Shown: one piece after another, positions 35,601 through 48,101 of the stretch
How positions within the stretch are numbered: position 1 is the stretch's first letter
Layout of the letters: every line of letters begins with the position of its first letter
Source: Sistotremastrum niveocremeum HHB9708
Lineage: Eukaryota; Basidiomycota; Agaricomycetes; Sistotremastrales; Sistotremastraceae
NCBI GenBank assembly: GCA_001630475.1
Contig: KV419412.1
Coordinates: 62,001-126,000 of the forward strand
Reading direction: 5' to 3'
Length of the DNA: 64,000 bases
Program-made: the position numbers and the translations under genes
Notes under the pieces: generated by a model
Told to the model about the DNA's origin: nothing
Databases searched by the model: none
Seen by the model: only the letters and a program-made list of their open reading frames with translations

Positions 35601-38600
35601 GGAACCGAATAACTTGGATGGGACAGATGGCACTAGTCTGGACAGTACGGCAACTTTTCCTATTCGAGTGTGCTCTGTTGGAGGACCCACATGCACATGG
35701 ACTTAGTTTGACTTTGCTCGGATTTGTCCATCGACTCATTTCTCCGTGAACATGATGCCATTCGACTTTTTCCCTTTACTACCGTACTATCTCGGCCCGA
35801 TTCTTTTTATTCCGGCGATGAACTCACCGATGCCGTTGGGAACGCACTGCTCGTGCTACTCGCAACCACTGCTGCGCAAAGTCGACCGGTGTGATACTAT
35901 CCCGAATTGCTCATCTAATTCCCCGGGATCGACGACTCAAAGCTATCGCACAACAGTGACTTGAATCTCATGCATTGCCAATTGCCAGTGGATTCAAGAT
36001 ACAAGTTGCAGTTCAACAAGCCTATATCACTGCTCAACAGCAAAGATATCATTATTTCCATCACAAAGCGCATTATCATTTTCGTTGGTACACCGCCACC
36101 GACTCCGCCGCCCTCTAGAATTCAGAATCTCCAGATGAACACGACGAGGCTGTGCAACTTACGCGCTCGCCTCAGTTCAAGTACGGCTTTCTTTCCTTCT
36201 ATAGTATTCGCCATCACATTCCGTTGCTTCGTTGATCTGATCATAAGTGCGCCACATCCCTTAGATCGCCGAGGCGAAGCGCCAATGATCTTCGCAATGT
36301 TGACGAGTCGTACCATGATTATTTAGTGCTAGTAGATTGGGGATTCACTGCCGTCGATTAATATTCTGTGGGAGACGGGCATAATTATATTGCTTCCGGT
36401 TGGAAATCAACGCCTCGATTGGCAGAAATGTGGTGCCAAAAGCAGTATATTGGCTCACTCTCGAGGCGTGTTCCGGCCAGCCCATAAAGAGCACATGGGG
36501 TTCTTGAGCCTTTCCACTATGTCGGGCAATGTATGGTACTTTAGCACCAGTTCCCAAATAAATCTCGATACGAACGCGAATTTATTTCACCGTCGCTCTA
36601 GGAATATTTTAATCGGAACAACTTCCAATAACAGATTGCCAGAATGGATTAATGAGTTGTTCTACCTCTTTTGTTCTCGTATATACTGTCTAAGACCCTC
36701 CTTCCTCGTTGGAGGACTAGAACTCTGAAAATCGGAGAATCACCGACCGGTCCTGTTATCTTCTGCCATATCACAGATCGCAGCCAACTCAACGTTCATA
36801 AAGCCTAATCCGAAGTAATTGAGGAGTCAGACCACGTCGACAACTTTGTCAACCTTGCACAGCCACTCAAAATAAACCGTCTTAGATTCGGACGATTAAT
36901 CGATGGTGCATGGCTTCTGTTGCCTGGTCTTCTCTGGCTCCATGATTTGATGCACTGATCGCTGCCATGATCGCTAAGTTCTCAAGAAGATGAGCCTCGA
37001 TCTGGAGCCGGTGTCAGGTCCTTCGGCCATCTTAGGCGATTCTTCACCCATAATCGGCAAGCGACTAACAAAAATGCCCTCGGATCCTGATAATACTGAA
37101 TGGAGCGATCTAGTGTCTATGGTTTCATTACTCTTCATCAAAAGGAGGGGTGAATTCGGCATGAGAATCACTCACGGCTGCCATTGGCCCGACAGAACCT
37201 GTTGTGATATAATTTCTCTCGATGCCACAAATATTCAATAGGTTATTCTGTCCGACATCTGCCAATGTACGCAAGGTGGAAAAGGCTTGCTGTAGTCATT
37301 ATCGTCTGTACGGCTGATATTCCATGGGTATCTTCGGTCGCCCTATGGCTGCCGGAAATTGCATATTAATCATCAGCCCCTCGACCGAAAAATATTAACC
37401 CGCCATTTTCGTCCTTTCCAACTCTGCCTCTTGAAACGAGGGACTAGTAAGTATAAAGCATGAACGTGCCATCGCGTTACCACTTTTCTCACTCCTGGAA
37501 ATAAATGGAGATGGATTGGTACATTCTGAAGCTCCGACATTAGCGGCAAGATAGTGTCATTAGCTGCACTATTGAGATTCCATGAGATCTCTTTGATGTT
37601 ATCACTAATTCCACCTTTATGCCTGTCCTTGGACTTACGGCTGGGAGATCAGGGCTCGATTTTGGGCTTTGAAACGGCTGTTTCCACTTTGGCGCTAAAT
37701 GAAGCCTCTACACCTCGGTGTAGTCTAATCAATATTGATGGTCACTGAGACTACAACGTTTCTAACCCACCTGCCAGTCATCTATCTTGATCTGTGGTGG
37801 CTGAATTATCTCTGGCGTTTCAACCTTGGGAATTGAAATCGGAATGAGATACATCGCTCTTGCTAGCCTCAGAAATCTGAATTCGGCAGTCTACGAAAGG
37901 TCCAGATATATATATCAATAACAAGGCATTTGACGACAGGCTAGCTAGCTGAGTAAGGACAGACTCACCGCAAATCGCAAATATATTCGTAGCCCGCGAG
38001 CAATAAGATTTCAATCACGCCCTCGGATAATTGCAACGGCTTTATGATACCCGAGCAAAGTCCATGCCTCTACGGACCGGACGAACCCACATGAAATGTG
38101 GGAAGCGTCCAAGAATCCCCGCTGTTCGTGAGTGTTTTGGAGTATTTTGAGCCTGAGGTCCCGATGTTCATTCATCTCGTCCAGGAAGTAACGCACATCC
38201 ATCAACACCACCATCTTTGGCTGATCAGCTAGTATGGGGCGACCGAGATGTCATGCACGAGGCACGAACAATATCAGGAAACGATCAATTCCCAGTGTTC
38301 CGTGGTCGATTTCACTACAACTCTCGAGCTCCAAAGGCGTTAGACAGAATTCTCCAAGTGCATCAAGTGGTGTATCAATCGTAGCAGCGACCGTTACCTC
38401 GATTTAGAGGCTGTCGAGCATAATGTGAGTCCCATTCGTTGCCGAGGTGAGTAGAACCTGATAGGCGCCCGATCCATTAACGCCAATGCCACGATGTTCA
38501 AACTTAGAGTATCGCAGTTTAGGGCTTGACAAAAAGCGGGAATTCCGAGCCGATAGTTTTGGTGAGTTCATATGCATCGATGGCAGGGGAAGAGAGATAC

Positions 38601-40264
38601 CGAGGTCCCCAGAGGCCCCGTCGAGATACATTGACAAGAGTGTGCTGCGCTCTATTTCCGTTTTCGCTCCTCGTCGGTCCAGACTCGGATATGAATCTTG
38701 TGGTCTGACAAAGGACTAGCGCTGGATCGTTTTCGTGGTCGCTACGTAATCACCTGTGTGCCTGAGAAACATGCTGCAAGCAACGATCAAAAAGCACCCT
38801 CCTGGTGGTAACTTGAAGCTCCGGACCATCTCATGCGATACATTACGCAGACAACACCAATTCAATGAAGGTAAGTCGAGAGAACATGCGTCCTGATTTA
38901 CACATAATGTCTTAGCCACTAAACGCTTTGGTTAGATTGGTCAGCTTACACGAAGTGCCGATCGTTTGATCATCAAAATGCTGTCGTTGATGATGGTGAG
39001 CAATGTGCTTCTCTTTGGAGCCATCGGGGAGCCGAGCTCGACTTGTTTTTCTTTTACAGAGATTCGTAGAAATGAGTGGTTATCGTCTGTTGTGAATGTG
39101 GAGAAATTGTGCCTTGCTAGGGCTGCAGATGCGCCGCTGTCATTCGAAGCTCTACGATTCTCCTAAGAGTTTAAGCAGGAGCTGAGCGTTCTTTGTAATG
39201 ACCATGATTATTTTCCCAATCGACCGCAAGAAGAGCGCGACGAATCGTTTCAACGTCAATTTTTTAGAGTTCCCAGGTCACGAGGCTTTACTAGTGGCTT
39301 TGATCAGCTATATTGGTGAGTAACCACCCATTTTCCTAGACCGTTGGTGCCACAAATCATCAGTGTCTATGGCATTTTGATCCAGTGAGATCGTACCGTC
39401 ATCTATCAGCGCCAATCATGAGTATGATATTCCTTCTGGACTTCGATCAACTGCTTTCTTACGCATTTGATTGCAGGAGAGAGCCGAGCGGTTGGGGAGA
39501 TGAGGTGATAACGAGTGCGACGTGAAGAGATCTGAACAGGAAGCAATCTTAGTCCCTTCTGAAATGCCATACATGAGACAATCAGTGGTACCGTTCGGAA
39601 GCCTCCTTTGCGTCTCTTCGTCCATCCCAAATCTAGAGACTGTGTGGGTGTATAGGGTCAAAAATTTCGTAATTATAAAAGGCGTACTTGATACTTGATA
39701 CAGCTTCACTAGAGGCACGTTGGCGGGCAGGGTGTACGCTCTCCTGTCCGAGTTCCAGGAACTGCGGCGACTCGGAGTCAGAAACGGGGTCAAATTTGCT
39801 GCCGTGCCGTGCCGGCAATGACAGATTATTACATAAGCAAGGACTGATCTGGGTTGGGCGCTCAACCATAAAACTTCACTTACCACGACTCACCCATGCT
39901 GTCTGGTCGAACCGCACTTAGCTGGCTATTTTGACGAAATGTTTCCACTTTATCTTGCGCCATATTTAAACCTTTTATATCTCCAATTCTTCCCGGTTGC
40001 ACAGGCAGATGCAATATTTTATTTGAGGTTGAGTCGACTCTGCAGCCTAGACCAGTCTGTTCCTGGCCGAACCAAGAAAGGGAAATGAAAGTGCGGCTAT
40101 GCTGGGTAACGTCCTCAGTCAGTGCACCACGGTTTTGAAGGCTCTCTCTCAGCGACGACCCCACCCCCTCCTTGTGCTCAATCTCGATCGAGTTGCATGG
40201 ACTAAGCATCTCGCCAGTCCCATCGAGAATATCTCCTAAACCGAGAAAGCGCGTGGATTAAATT
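32656..40264. other. gene-poor 7.6-kb stretch
   Basis: There is no frame longer than about 150 codons, no recognised domain and no exon chain I could support on either strand. Weakly gene-like fragments exist, such as the plus frames 36390-36728 and 38486-38719 and the minus frames 38011-38214 and 39416-39886, but their products match nothing I know. The density of stops in every frame contrasts with the gene-dense flanks, so this could be decayed genes or a non-coding island. No transposase, reverse transcriptase or terminal repeats were recognised. A 20-bp palindrome lies at 34106. Confidence 0.45.
34106..34125. repeat. perfect 20-bp palindrome
   Basis: The sequence CATCACGATGCATCGTGATG is its own reverse complement with no spacer. 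It lies in the gene-poor stretch. It could be a binding site for a dimeric regulator or simply chance; there is no flanking gene to assign it to. Confidence 0.6.
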
Positions 40265-42191
40265 ATGGGTCGTCAGTCGATCAGTGATTAGGGGCATCTC
40301 AACTGCTGATGCGAACGTCATTCAGTCAAAGGGTTTATCAAAACTGTGTTCGGGTCTGGGTACGCACAACTGTCATTCGTCTGCGAGCCCTCGTTAATGT
40401 TTGTGATAGCCCGAATCATCATGGTCGCTTTCGCGCCCTGGTTATCGGAAGAGCTGGATGTGGGAAAACCTCTATACTAGATCGCTTCTGTGGAGAGAAT
40501 ATCGTACGTGATGCTTTCATGAATGTATTTCAAATCCTGCTAATCATTGGAGACAGTCTGACATGCCTGGCGAATCGGTAAGCCACCGAGATATATTGAA
40601 AAATCGGTCAATCTTGCTAAATGTATCACGTTACCCTTAGAGAGGTCTTCACAAGATCGGAAAGGAGCTCATGTCCAAGAATAACCCTTCATTCGTCGCC
40701 CACGATTCCCGCGGAACAGAAGCTGGAAGTGATGAAGAGTTTGAAACTGTCATGAGCTTTATTGAGGAACGGTCTCGTATGGGGCCATTACATCGGATAC
40801 ACGTCATATGGTGCGAGATACCAGTAGTGCCAACCCCATGATAGTTCAACCCTTTCTAGGTATTGCATCCCGATTGGAGATAGAGCCATCCAAGAGGCCG
40901 AGAAGAAGTTCTTCTCCGGGAACCGTTTCAACAGTACGTTCACCACAACACAGACACTGCACCGATTAATGCTCATGCACTCCCGTTCTCCAGTTCCCGT
41001 CATAGCAATTGTCACCAAATACGATCTCCTGATCGAAGAATGTCAACAAATCATCGAAGAGGACTGGGAGAACGACCCCGCATTCGACCCCAGCCAAAAT
41101 GATCAACTTGAGGATTTATCCGCCCAGGCTCGCACAGCGGCTCGACGAGTATTTCATACTCATTACCAAGATAAATTAATGCGGATGCCATTTCCTCCTG
41201 AAAGCGTCGTTCGGCTTGCGAATGGTAATATCTCCGTATTTTCATCGATCACCAAGTGAGCTAAAGGAGCGCAGTTCATATCAATAAAAATTCAAAGGAC
41301 CTACTACATGATTTAAACCTCGCAACGTTAAGAGCAATCAAGGACACCGATACCGATGTCTTGATGGTATTTGCGCGGGCTCAGAAAATCGATGAATCGT
41401 TGCCCTCCTTTTTCGCACTGTGAGTCATCCTATACCCGACCTTTATATTTCTTAATCATCCTCCGTTTGCTCGCAGACTATCATATCGTGCGTATCATTC
41501 GACCTCTTCTTACCAATGTCATCTGACCACTTAATGAAGATATATACGAGCGACCTAAGATCAAGAAACGAACTCTGACCGCAAGCGCCAATGTCGGGAC
41601 CTTTACGAAAGCTACTCCAGTCTACAACGATCCAACAACGTTCATGACGTTCTGGGCTCCTGAGAACTACGAGATTGCAGTATAAAAATCCTTCCGAACA
41701 TATACATACGACTCATCTATTCCTATGCTTAGATCTGTGATGCGCTCGCTGAGTTTGTGGACTCACGTTCCCGAGATTGCTATAAAATTCTCTCCTCCCA
41801 AGGATTACAAGAACGAGCATTCCGAGCCCAAGTAGTCTGCGGTACGCGTTCCTCTCCTCCCTTTCCCCCATCATCTGAAACTGAACCTAAAGACCTCTGG
41901 ATCGTCCTTCAATCCCTCGGCAAGAAGCGTGAAAAGCTCGAAGTTCCCCTAATCCGAAAAGCGATTTGCGCATATGGGAAATCAGAAGCTGCGAAAGAAG
42001 TTCAAAGAGCCATCATCGACTCGTGTAATCCGCTACAGTGGGCGGAGTGGAAGTCATTTTGGCAGATTTATGAGGCTGTTCAACAGATTGCGCGGCATGG
42101 AAGAGGTGAGATTCTTATTTGATATTTGATTCCGGTGGGCTGAATTAAACTTGCGTTCACAGAACAGTTTGCTATAGAATCCCAAGGTTGA
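40265..42191 (+). CDS. P-loop GTPase, copy 2 (basidiomycete GRAxxGKT family)
   Basis: Thirteen exons: 40265-40271, 40326-40359, 40410-40503, 40557-40577, 40641-40810, 40860-40933, 40994-41224, 41275-41419, 41477-41487, 41540-41679, 41733-41841, 41893-42105 and 42163-42191; 425 residues. The Walker A loop GRAGCGKT is at residues 27-34, AHDSRGTEAG follows, and VTKYD is the G4 element. The C-terminal half includes FMTFWAPENYE, DLWIVLQSLGKKREKL and FWQIYEAVQQIARHGRG. Intron positions and phases are the same as in the minus-strand copy at 23.5-25.5 kb, including an 11-nt exon. The first exon has only seven bases (ATGGGTC) and a GTCAGT donor; it restores phase but is the weakest call. The catalytic and membrane roles are unknown. 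Confidence 0.86.
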
Positions 42192-42851
42192 GACAGAGTT
42201 CCGATGGATACTTCGATCTCCTGGTGTTCCAGTCTTATATATGGTATCTATTAGCTTGCAGCGAGATTGATAAACTGGTGTATTTTCGACGGATGGAATT
42301 TTTCTTACAGTGTACTATCGGTCTTATTTTGAGGAACAGCCTAACGCAAGCAGTTAGAACATCTTGGTCAAAGCTAACCACTGGCACTTGCTTCATGTTC
42401 GTTCGATTCGACAAAGACTAGGACGTAACCGGAATATATATACCGCAAGTGTGTGGGTTAACCCACACCCGCTAACGAAATGAGTCATGGTCGCTGACTC
42501 ATCGGCAAAACCGATACACGCTACACTCTCTCGCTCTCCATATGGCAGCACCCTCTCGCGATATCTGACAACTCTATTCAATTCTAGAGTTAAAAAAAGC
42601 GCTGAACTAGGGAGATCCGAGCTCGCTCTAGACTAGATTCGTAAGAAGGGCTACACATGAAGAGGTCGTGTGACATGAAATAGAACCGAGAACAATGTAC
42701 GTATGTATAATGCGTGTGATTAGGGGTGTGTAAAATAGTACTGGTGTGCGAAGGCGTGGTCCAAGAAAGCAGAATGTATGCATTGAGTCGATGTGAAGAG
42801 AAATGGAACGGAAACGAAGATGGATAGGGGACATGAATTGACTTTAGACGA
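42192..42851. other. intergenic, convergent 3' flanks
   Basis: About 660 bases between the GTPase (plus) and the transporter (minus). Only short frames are seen. Confidence 0.5.
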
Positions 42852-45031
42852 TTATGCTTTGGTCTGGGGCGGATTCGTCTTTTTGGCTGAGGCGCTCGAA
42901 TATTTGCTCCGCAGACGGATGCGTTCGCCGTATTTCCAGAATATCCATGGCCTGATTAACGTGTTAGCGCACAGTAGATAAATTAAGCATGGTTAAAACT
43001 TACGCAGGGCATCCAATCACAATAGCAAGCGCAGCAAGAACAGTATCTCCAACCCCATACCCGAGCTTATTATACATGGCCGGGGCGAACAACGGGAATC
43101 CGAAGCCACAGACTGATCGAAGGAAAGACGTAGCAGCGAGTGCGGAAGCAGCATGTAAAGTGAATGCGTCAATCACATAGGTCTGGATCCCCTGGAAGTT
43201 CAGGATAACACCTGCTCCGATGAATGCAAGACCCTAGTACAGCATGCGTGAGGGACGCAAGGAGACGTGAGTTCAAAAGACTTACGATATCTGGAAGGAT
43301 CCAGTGTACGTGTTTTTCGGTACCCCAGCCTGTCATGAACAGGCCGATCGGGAGCAGAATAGTCCCTGGAATCATACTCGCTAAATATTGAAATCAGCAT
43401 CAATCGATCGGAGAGAACTTTCACCGAGGTGACCGACTGTCAAGAGGACTTACGTAATCTAAATTCGGGACGTCCTACGCCGCCTGCACGGTTCTTGTAG
43501 TATATGTATACCTTGTCGAGGATGCGAGCGTTAACTTGAGATGCAACGGAGAGGCCCATGCCGAGGGCGATGTAGTGGAGACCTCCGATTCCGACCGATT
43601 CGTGATAGACACCGGTGTAAATTTGAGGGATCGTGGTCAACTTGAGATACATCAGGCCATAGCTGGAAGTTAAAGAAGTCAGCTCGGCGAAATAGAAGTG
43701 CGGAACAGTCGGAAGACCCACATGAATGCCATGTACACTCCCAGGAGCTGGACAATGGGCTCGCGGGCCCACAATACGAACGGTCGTGTGAGGGCTTTGG
43801 CGAAGATCCTCTTCCAATGTCGGTCCTCATTCTGGAAAGGAGTGCGAACGGTATGGAAATCGTCCTTGTCGATGCCTCGCTCCTTCCGGATTGCGGCTGC
43901 TTTCCGTTCAAGGAGAACCGGTGCGAAGGTCTCTTGCAGCCAGATAATGCCAGCACATTGAACCAAAGCATCGACGATGCTGGTCGACCAAAACTAAAGC
44001 GGAAAAATAACGTATTTAGCACGAGAACACAATCTGTTTGGAGATTTACATACCACCCAACGCCACGTCGATTTGGTGGCAATCCAGGCGCCGGCTACGG
44101 GCCCAACGACTGGTCCTAACAAAGGAGCTAAGGAATAGACGGCGATGGCTTTTCCTCTTTGTTCGGGATGCCAACAATCGCCAAGTACGCCTCCACCGAT
44201 CTGATTAAAAGGTAAGTCTGGAAACACGATCCATATCGAGGCGACGTACAGCTAGGGGTGCACTACCTCCCAAACCCGAAAGGAAACGGAATGCAATCAG
44301 CTGACCGCTAGTTTGAGCGAACCCAGCTGCAATATTGAATATCAAGAAGAATAAATTGGCCAGCTGCAACACGCGCGAGCGTCCGTAGAGTTCGGATAAG
44401 GGTCCAAGGAATAACGGGCCGAATGCTAAAGCAAGTTCACCTGAGTATAGTCTAGTATCGGGAGAAGCGAGTAGCGTACCGTATGCCAAGACGAACACGC
44501 TGATAGTCATTGCAAGAATAGCACTGTTGGTTATACCAAAATCGGCCCCTAATTGAGCGGCGGCTGGTGCGACCATGGATGAGGAAACGGGGGAGATGAA
44601 AGTGAAGGCGGAGACGATGGATGTTGCTGCCCATTTGCGTCCAAATGACCAGCTAGCATGCCTTATAAGTAATTAATTAACATCTTATAATATAGCACTT
44701 ACTTTTTAGGGTTTTCGGGATCGTTGGGTCCCGACCAGTCGACGATGAAGACCTCGTCTTTCTTCGCCTCTCCTAATTCGCCAGATTCTAACGCTTTGGG
44801 ATGGGGTTGAGCACAACATGAATGTGGATCTCGAGGCACATGCGGTCGTTCGTGACCTTCATGTTCTTCGCCATCTATCGTCTGCTTTTCTGATGCTGCG
44901 TTGGATGGACGAGGCTGAGGTGATGATCCGTCATTATAGTCATAAAGTGTAGCATCTTCACGATCTACATCTGCTTCTAATGCTGAGGGCGTCCTAGACG
45001 GTTCCAAGCTGGAACTGGTGGGTGTAGACAT
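42852..45031 (-). CDS. MFS transporter, DHA1-type (drug/polyamine family)
   Basis: Nine exons: 45031-44703, 44652-44480, 44425-44250, 44200-44054, 43993-43722, 43662-43454, 43380-43286, 43233-43004 and 42951-42852, giving 576 residues. A disordered acidic N-tail of 100 residues leads into DPENPKNWSFGRKW, the classic start of fungal DHA1 transporters. Twelve membrane helices follow, with AFGPLFLGPLSELYGRSR (motif A region), FLSGLGGSAPLAIGGG, GPVVGPVAGAW (motif C-like), WRWVFW, YGLMYLKLTTIP and VGRPEFRLPSMIPG. It probably exports drugs, polyamines or metabolites by proton antiport at the plasma membrane. Intron 2 (44479-44426) is 54 nt with no stop, so retention would insert 18 residues in frame between helices. 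No biosynthetic cluster surrounds it. Confidence 0.93.
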
Positions 45032-45327
45032 CAGGGAGAACTTTGAGCGTATACAGCATGGTGCAGTTCCCCTAGGTCATATATAAGGAACGCCTGGCAA
45101 TCGATAGCCTGTGGGGCGCCCACGGCTCGCGTAATTCGGCATCGTAATCGGCCGAGAAAAGGAACCGAAACGTCCGACCGATTCTTCTAGTAGCGAAGCC
45201 GAGCATGCCGATGCCCTAATCCGTCGGCGTCAGCAGCTATCGGCCCCCGGATGTCCCGAAACCCACTCTCTTCGTCATGCCACGGAACTCGATGACATCA
45301 TCACGAAACTTGTACTGAACCACAACC

Positions 45328-45899
45328 ATGAGCGACGAATACGAAAATTCTGGCAAAGCAGGTTCTCTGGTCGACCCATGTATGTCTCTCCATATTCTGG
45401 GGAATTTTTAATTTTAATGTCGTTGAGCAGCATTGCAAACCAACGATGCAAGCGAAACCGGAAATTATCCGCCTGAAGGAGATAGTGAGTCCAAGTTCTA
45501 CAGCCATCGCTCGGCCCGCTCAGTAGCGGAATGTAGCGACATCTTCAGGCGGCTATGGAGGATCAGGCAACTCGTATTCAGACAAGAGTCAGAGAGGCCT
45601 AGTTGACTCATCTCAGCCGGATGGAACCGACCAATCGGGAGAAGATTCAGGACCAGGATTCGCAGAGCCTCAAACTCAATCAGATTCCGAAGGTTCGTCA
45701 TAGGGTTGTATTTCGTTACGTTAAGCTGCCGGTATTAATAGTTTATTTTCTATCCTTAGCACTGAATCCTTATGCTAATTCCTCACAGACAAAGGAAGAA
45801 GCAGAACAAAACCTGGCTTCAGCGTATTCTGATTCTCGGAGCAGACAATATGAGAGCGGAGGCGCTGGCTCCTTGGAAGAAGGTTCCGGGATCCAGTGA
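45328..45899 (+). CDS. small disordered Ser/Gly/Glu-rich protein
   Basis: Four exons (45328-45379, 45431-45484, 45549-45692 and 45760-45899), all introns phase 1, encode 129 residues starting MSDEYENSGKAGSLV. Donors are GTATGT, GTGAGT and GTTCGT. The product is almost wholly polar (DSSQPDGTDQSGEDSG, then YANSSQTKEEAEQN) and ends GSLEEGSGIQ. No domain is recognised. It is divergent from the MFS transporter, with about 300 bases between the starts, so the two may share a promoter. The consistent phase and exon logic make it a real gene candidate despite its composition. Confidence 0.6.
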
Positions 45900-48101
45900 A
45901 GGCCATCATTACCCGTTTTCTCGATGTCATCTCGTGAGAATGCAGTCGCACGGTGAGACGAACGCCTGAGCTGTTTAGCCAGATTAGGTATCCATGTTTG
46001 TAATCGTGACATATGCGAAAACGTGGCATCCAATGAAGCTTGACTCGGAAACTTGCAATAAAAGATAAGAGACCTAAGTACTGACATATTTAACCATGAC
46101 AGTCGTGAAGATCAGCCAAAAGGAAGAAAGGGTCATTTACATTGCTAGATTGCCTTCCGGTCTCTCTTGACTATCTTCGTCATCGGAAACTGACGATCAG
46201 GATACCGGAATTACTGGCAATTCACCGACTACCGTTGTGAATTTCCGAAGTGTCAAGCATACTCGCCAAACAAGATCTGAGCACTACATTGACTACAAGT
46301 GTTCTTTAGATGCGCATCAGAGAACAGAACAAAGAACTATCTCATACCGATGATCTCTGAAACCTCTGGAACGATCTGGGAGAAAGGGTCCGCACAAGAG
46401 ATCACCGTAGCGATCCCTAGTGAAGATGCTTGGAAGACGGAGGAGCGCGATTGCCATCCATAGCGTTTAATATATCAAGGATTGAGACCACAAAGCGGTG
46501 AGGATACGGTAGGGCTCGGACATAAGCGCCGTTCCCTGAGCCCAAATACCCTTGAAAGAGAAGAGCAGTATGCGGGATACGAACACCATGTTCAATGGAA
46601 GAAAGTGCTAAGCCCTAACACAGAAAATCGGCGGAGATCTGTTGTGTCCAGACAGAAGTACAGTAGAAAAGTCTCTCAGGCGCATTGACAAGTCGAAGAC
46701 ATTGGTCTGTCTTCGATCGCATACATCTCGAGAGATCATTGGCTTTGCTTCTCCGAAGGTTCGTCCGCTCCCACATGTTATGTCCTACGAATGTGAGCGG
46801 CTCGTTCACGTCAGACCTATAAACTGAGAGCGACATCAGTATCTGGCGCCAAAAGCGAACATGACAACAGGAAGGCCACCCAGCTAGGTACCATGGCTAG
46901 GACGCAGCGCTCTGTCTTCCATCATCCTGTGAGAACGCTTAGGCCTTTTGAAGTGATTGGGATTGGGGAGCAGCTAATGGATCAAGAGCGTATTTCCAGC
47001 TAGAAGCAGGCTCGGACAACGTGAGTCCGAAAACGTATCGGCTTTGACATAGGTATAGGGACGGCCTTCGAGCGTCTGTTCATTTATATTCGGAAGCAGC
47101 GGCACTTCTATAACGTCGATGAGCGCCTTTTGTCTAGAGCACAGGCAGCTCAGGGAAAAGACGGGCAGCAGAAGCGGCTCCGGGTGTTAGATGTCCGTGA
47201 GCATCGGCATATTGAGTAGAAGATCGTATCGTCGCTTTTGTGAGGACTAGAAAGCAGAAGACGATCTAGACGAACCCTTCGGGTGACTCGGGGATGTACC
47301 CGTTACGCGGACGTTATCTGGGAATCATCATAGTTGCCGGTGTGTATATGTTGACGTCTTCTGCGAGAGCTTGTAAAGGTTCACATGGCGTAGAGTCGAA
47401 AGTCCGAGCTTGCCGAGCCATTTACGAGTAATCCCCAGGTCAAGATACTGCACGATGTTGGGATGATTATCGCTTCATGAGAGGCCCTCTGGCCCTCTCA
47501 GATAGGCGTTGATTCGTGGACTCTCCTGCGAAGCGCGCAAGACATTGGCTAGGTTCAGCCAATAAAACTAGGAGTAAAACTTTGACGTCGGCATCTCGGT
47601 CGGCGCCTAATACAGTCGTCACTGAGATAATTGTTCCCAATATTTTGAAAGCGCCGGGAGAGAAATGAGAGCGCCATCCAGAGATGCTCGTGCTAGTAGG
47701 TAGCTCTCGGAGAACAGTGGAATATTTTGGGTCGCCAGGGTCGTCATGACGTGTGCCGGCTAGTTTCCAGGCCGACATCGCAACTTCACAAGCAGAGTTC
47801 CTATCGATTTTTGGGGATGCGTGGTCACGAAGGACGACCATGGCATAACCAGTTATCAGAAAGAATAGAGACAGTCAGAGGTCGGATTGATTGCTTTCGA
47901 AGAAGTTCATAGGGTGGTGAAAGTGGGGTCAAAAGACGGTGATGTCGGAGACTCGGAGACTCCGAGGCGGTCGAGGCGAAAGCCTTGCGCCTGCCCTAGA
48001 CAATCAGAGATCATCTCTGACACGACTACGAAATCTAGGAAAATCCACATTCGTCCCAAATTTTATTCACCCTCCAAAATCTCCAATTCCGAAAATTGAT
48101 C
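45900..48101. other. 2.2 kb without a supportable gene
   Basis: The longest frames are a 124-codon minus frame (47467-47841) and a 68-codon plus frame (46482-46688). Neither shows a domain or intron-linked neighbours. The plus frame's product is highly basic (HKRRSLSPNTLEREEQ) and could be a decayed gene piece. Confidence 0.4.

Noticed and set aside
43530-44120. Minus and plus frames of 100-183 codons overlapping the transporter
   Set aside because: Shadow frames; the transporter frame gives unmistakable MFS motifs.
47467-47841. 124-codon minus frame
   Set aside because: A weakly hydrophobic patch but no family resemblance, no intron-linked exons and surroundings without coding character.
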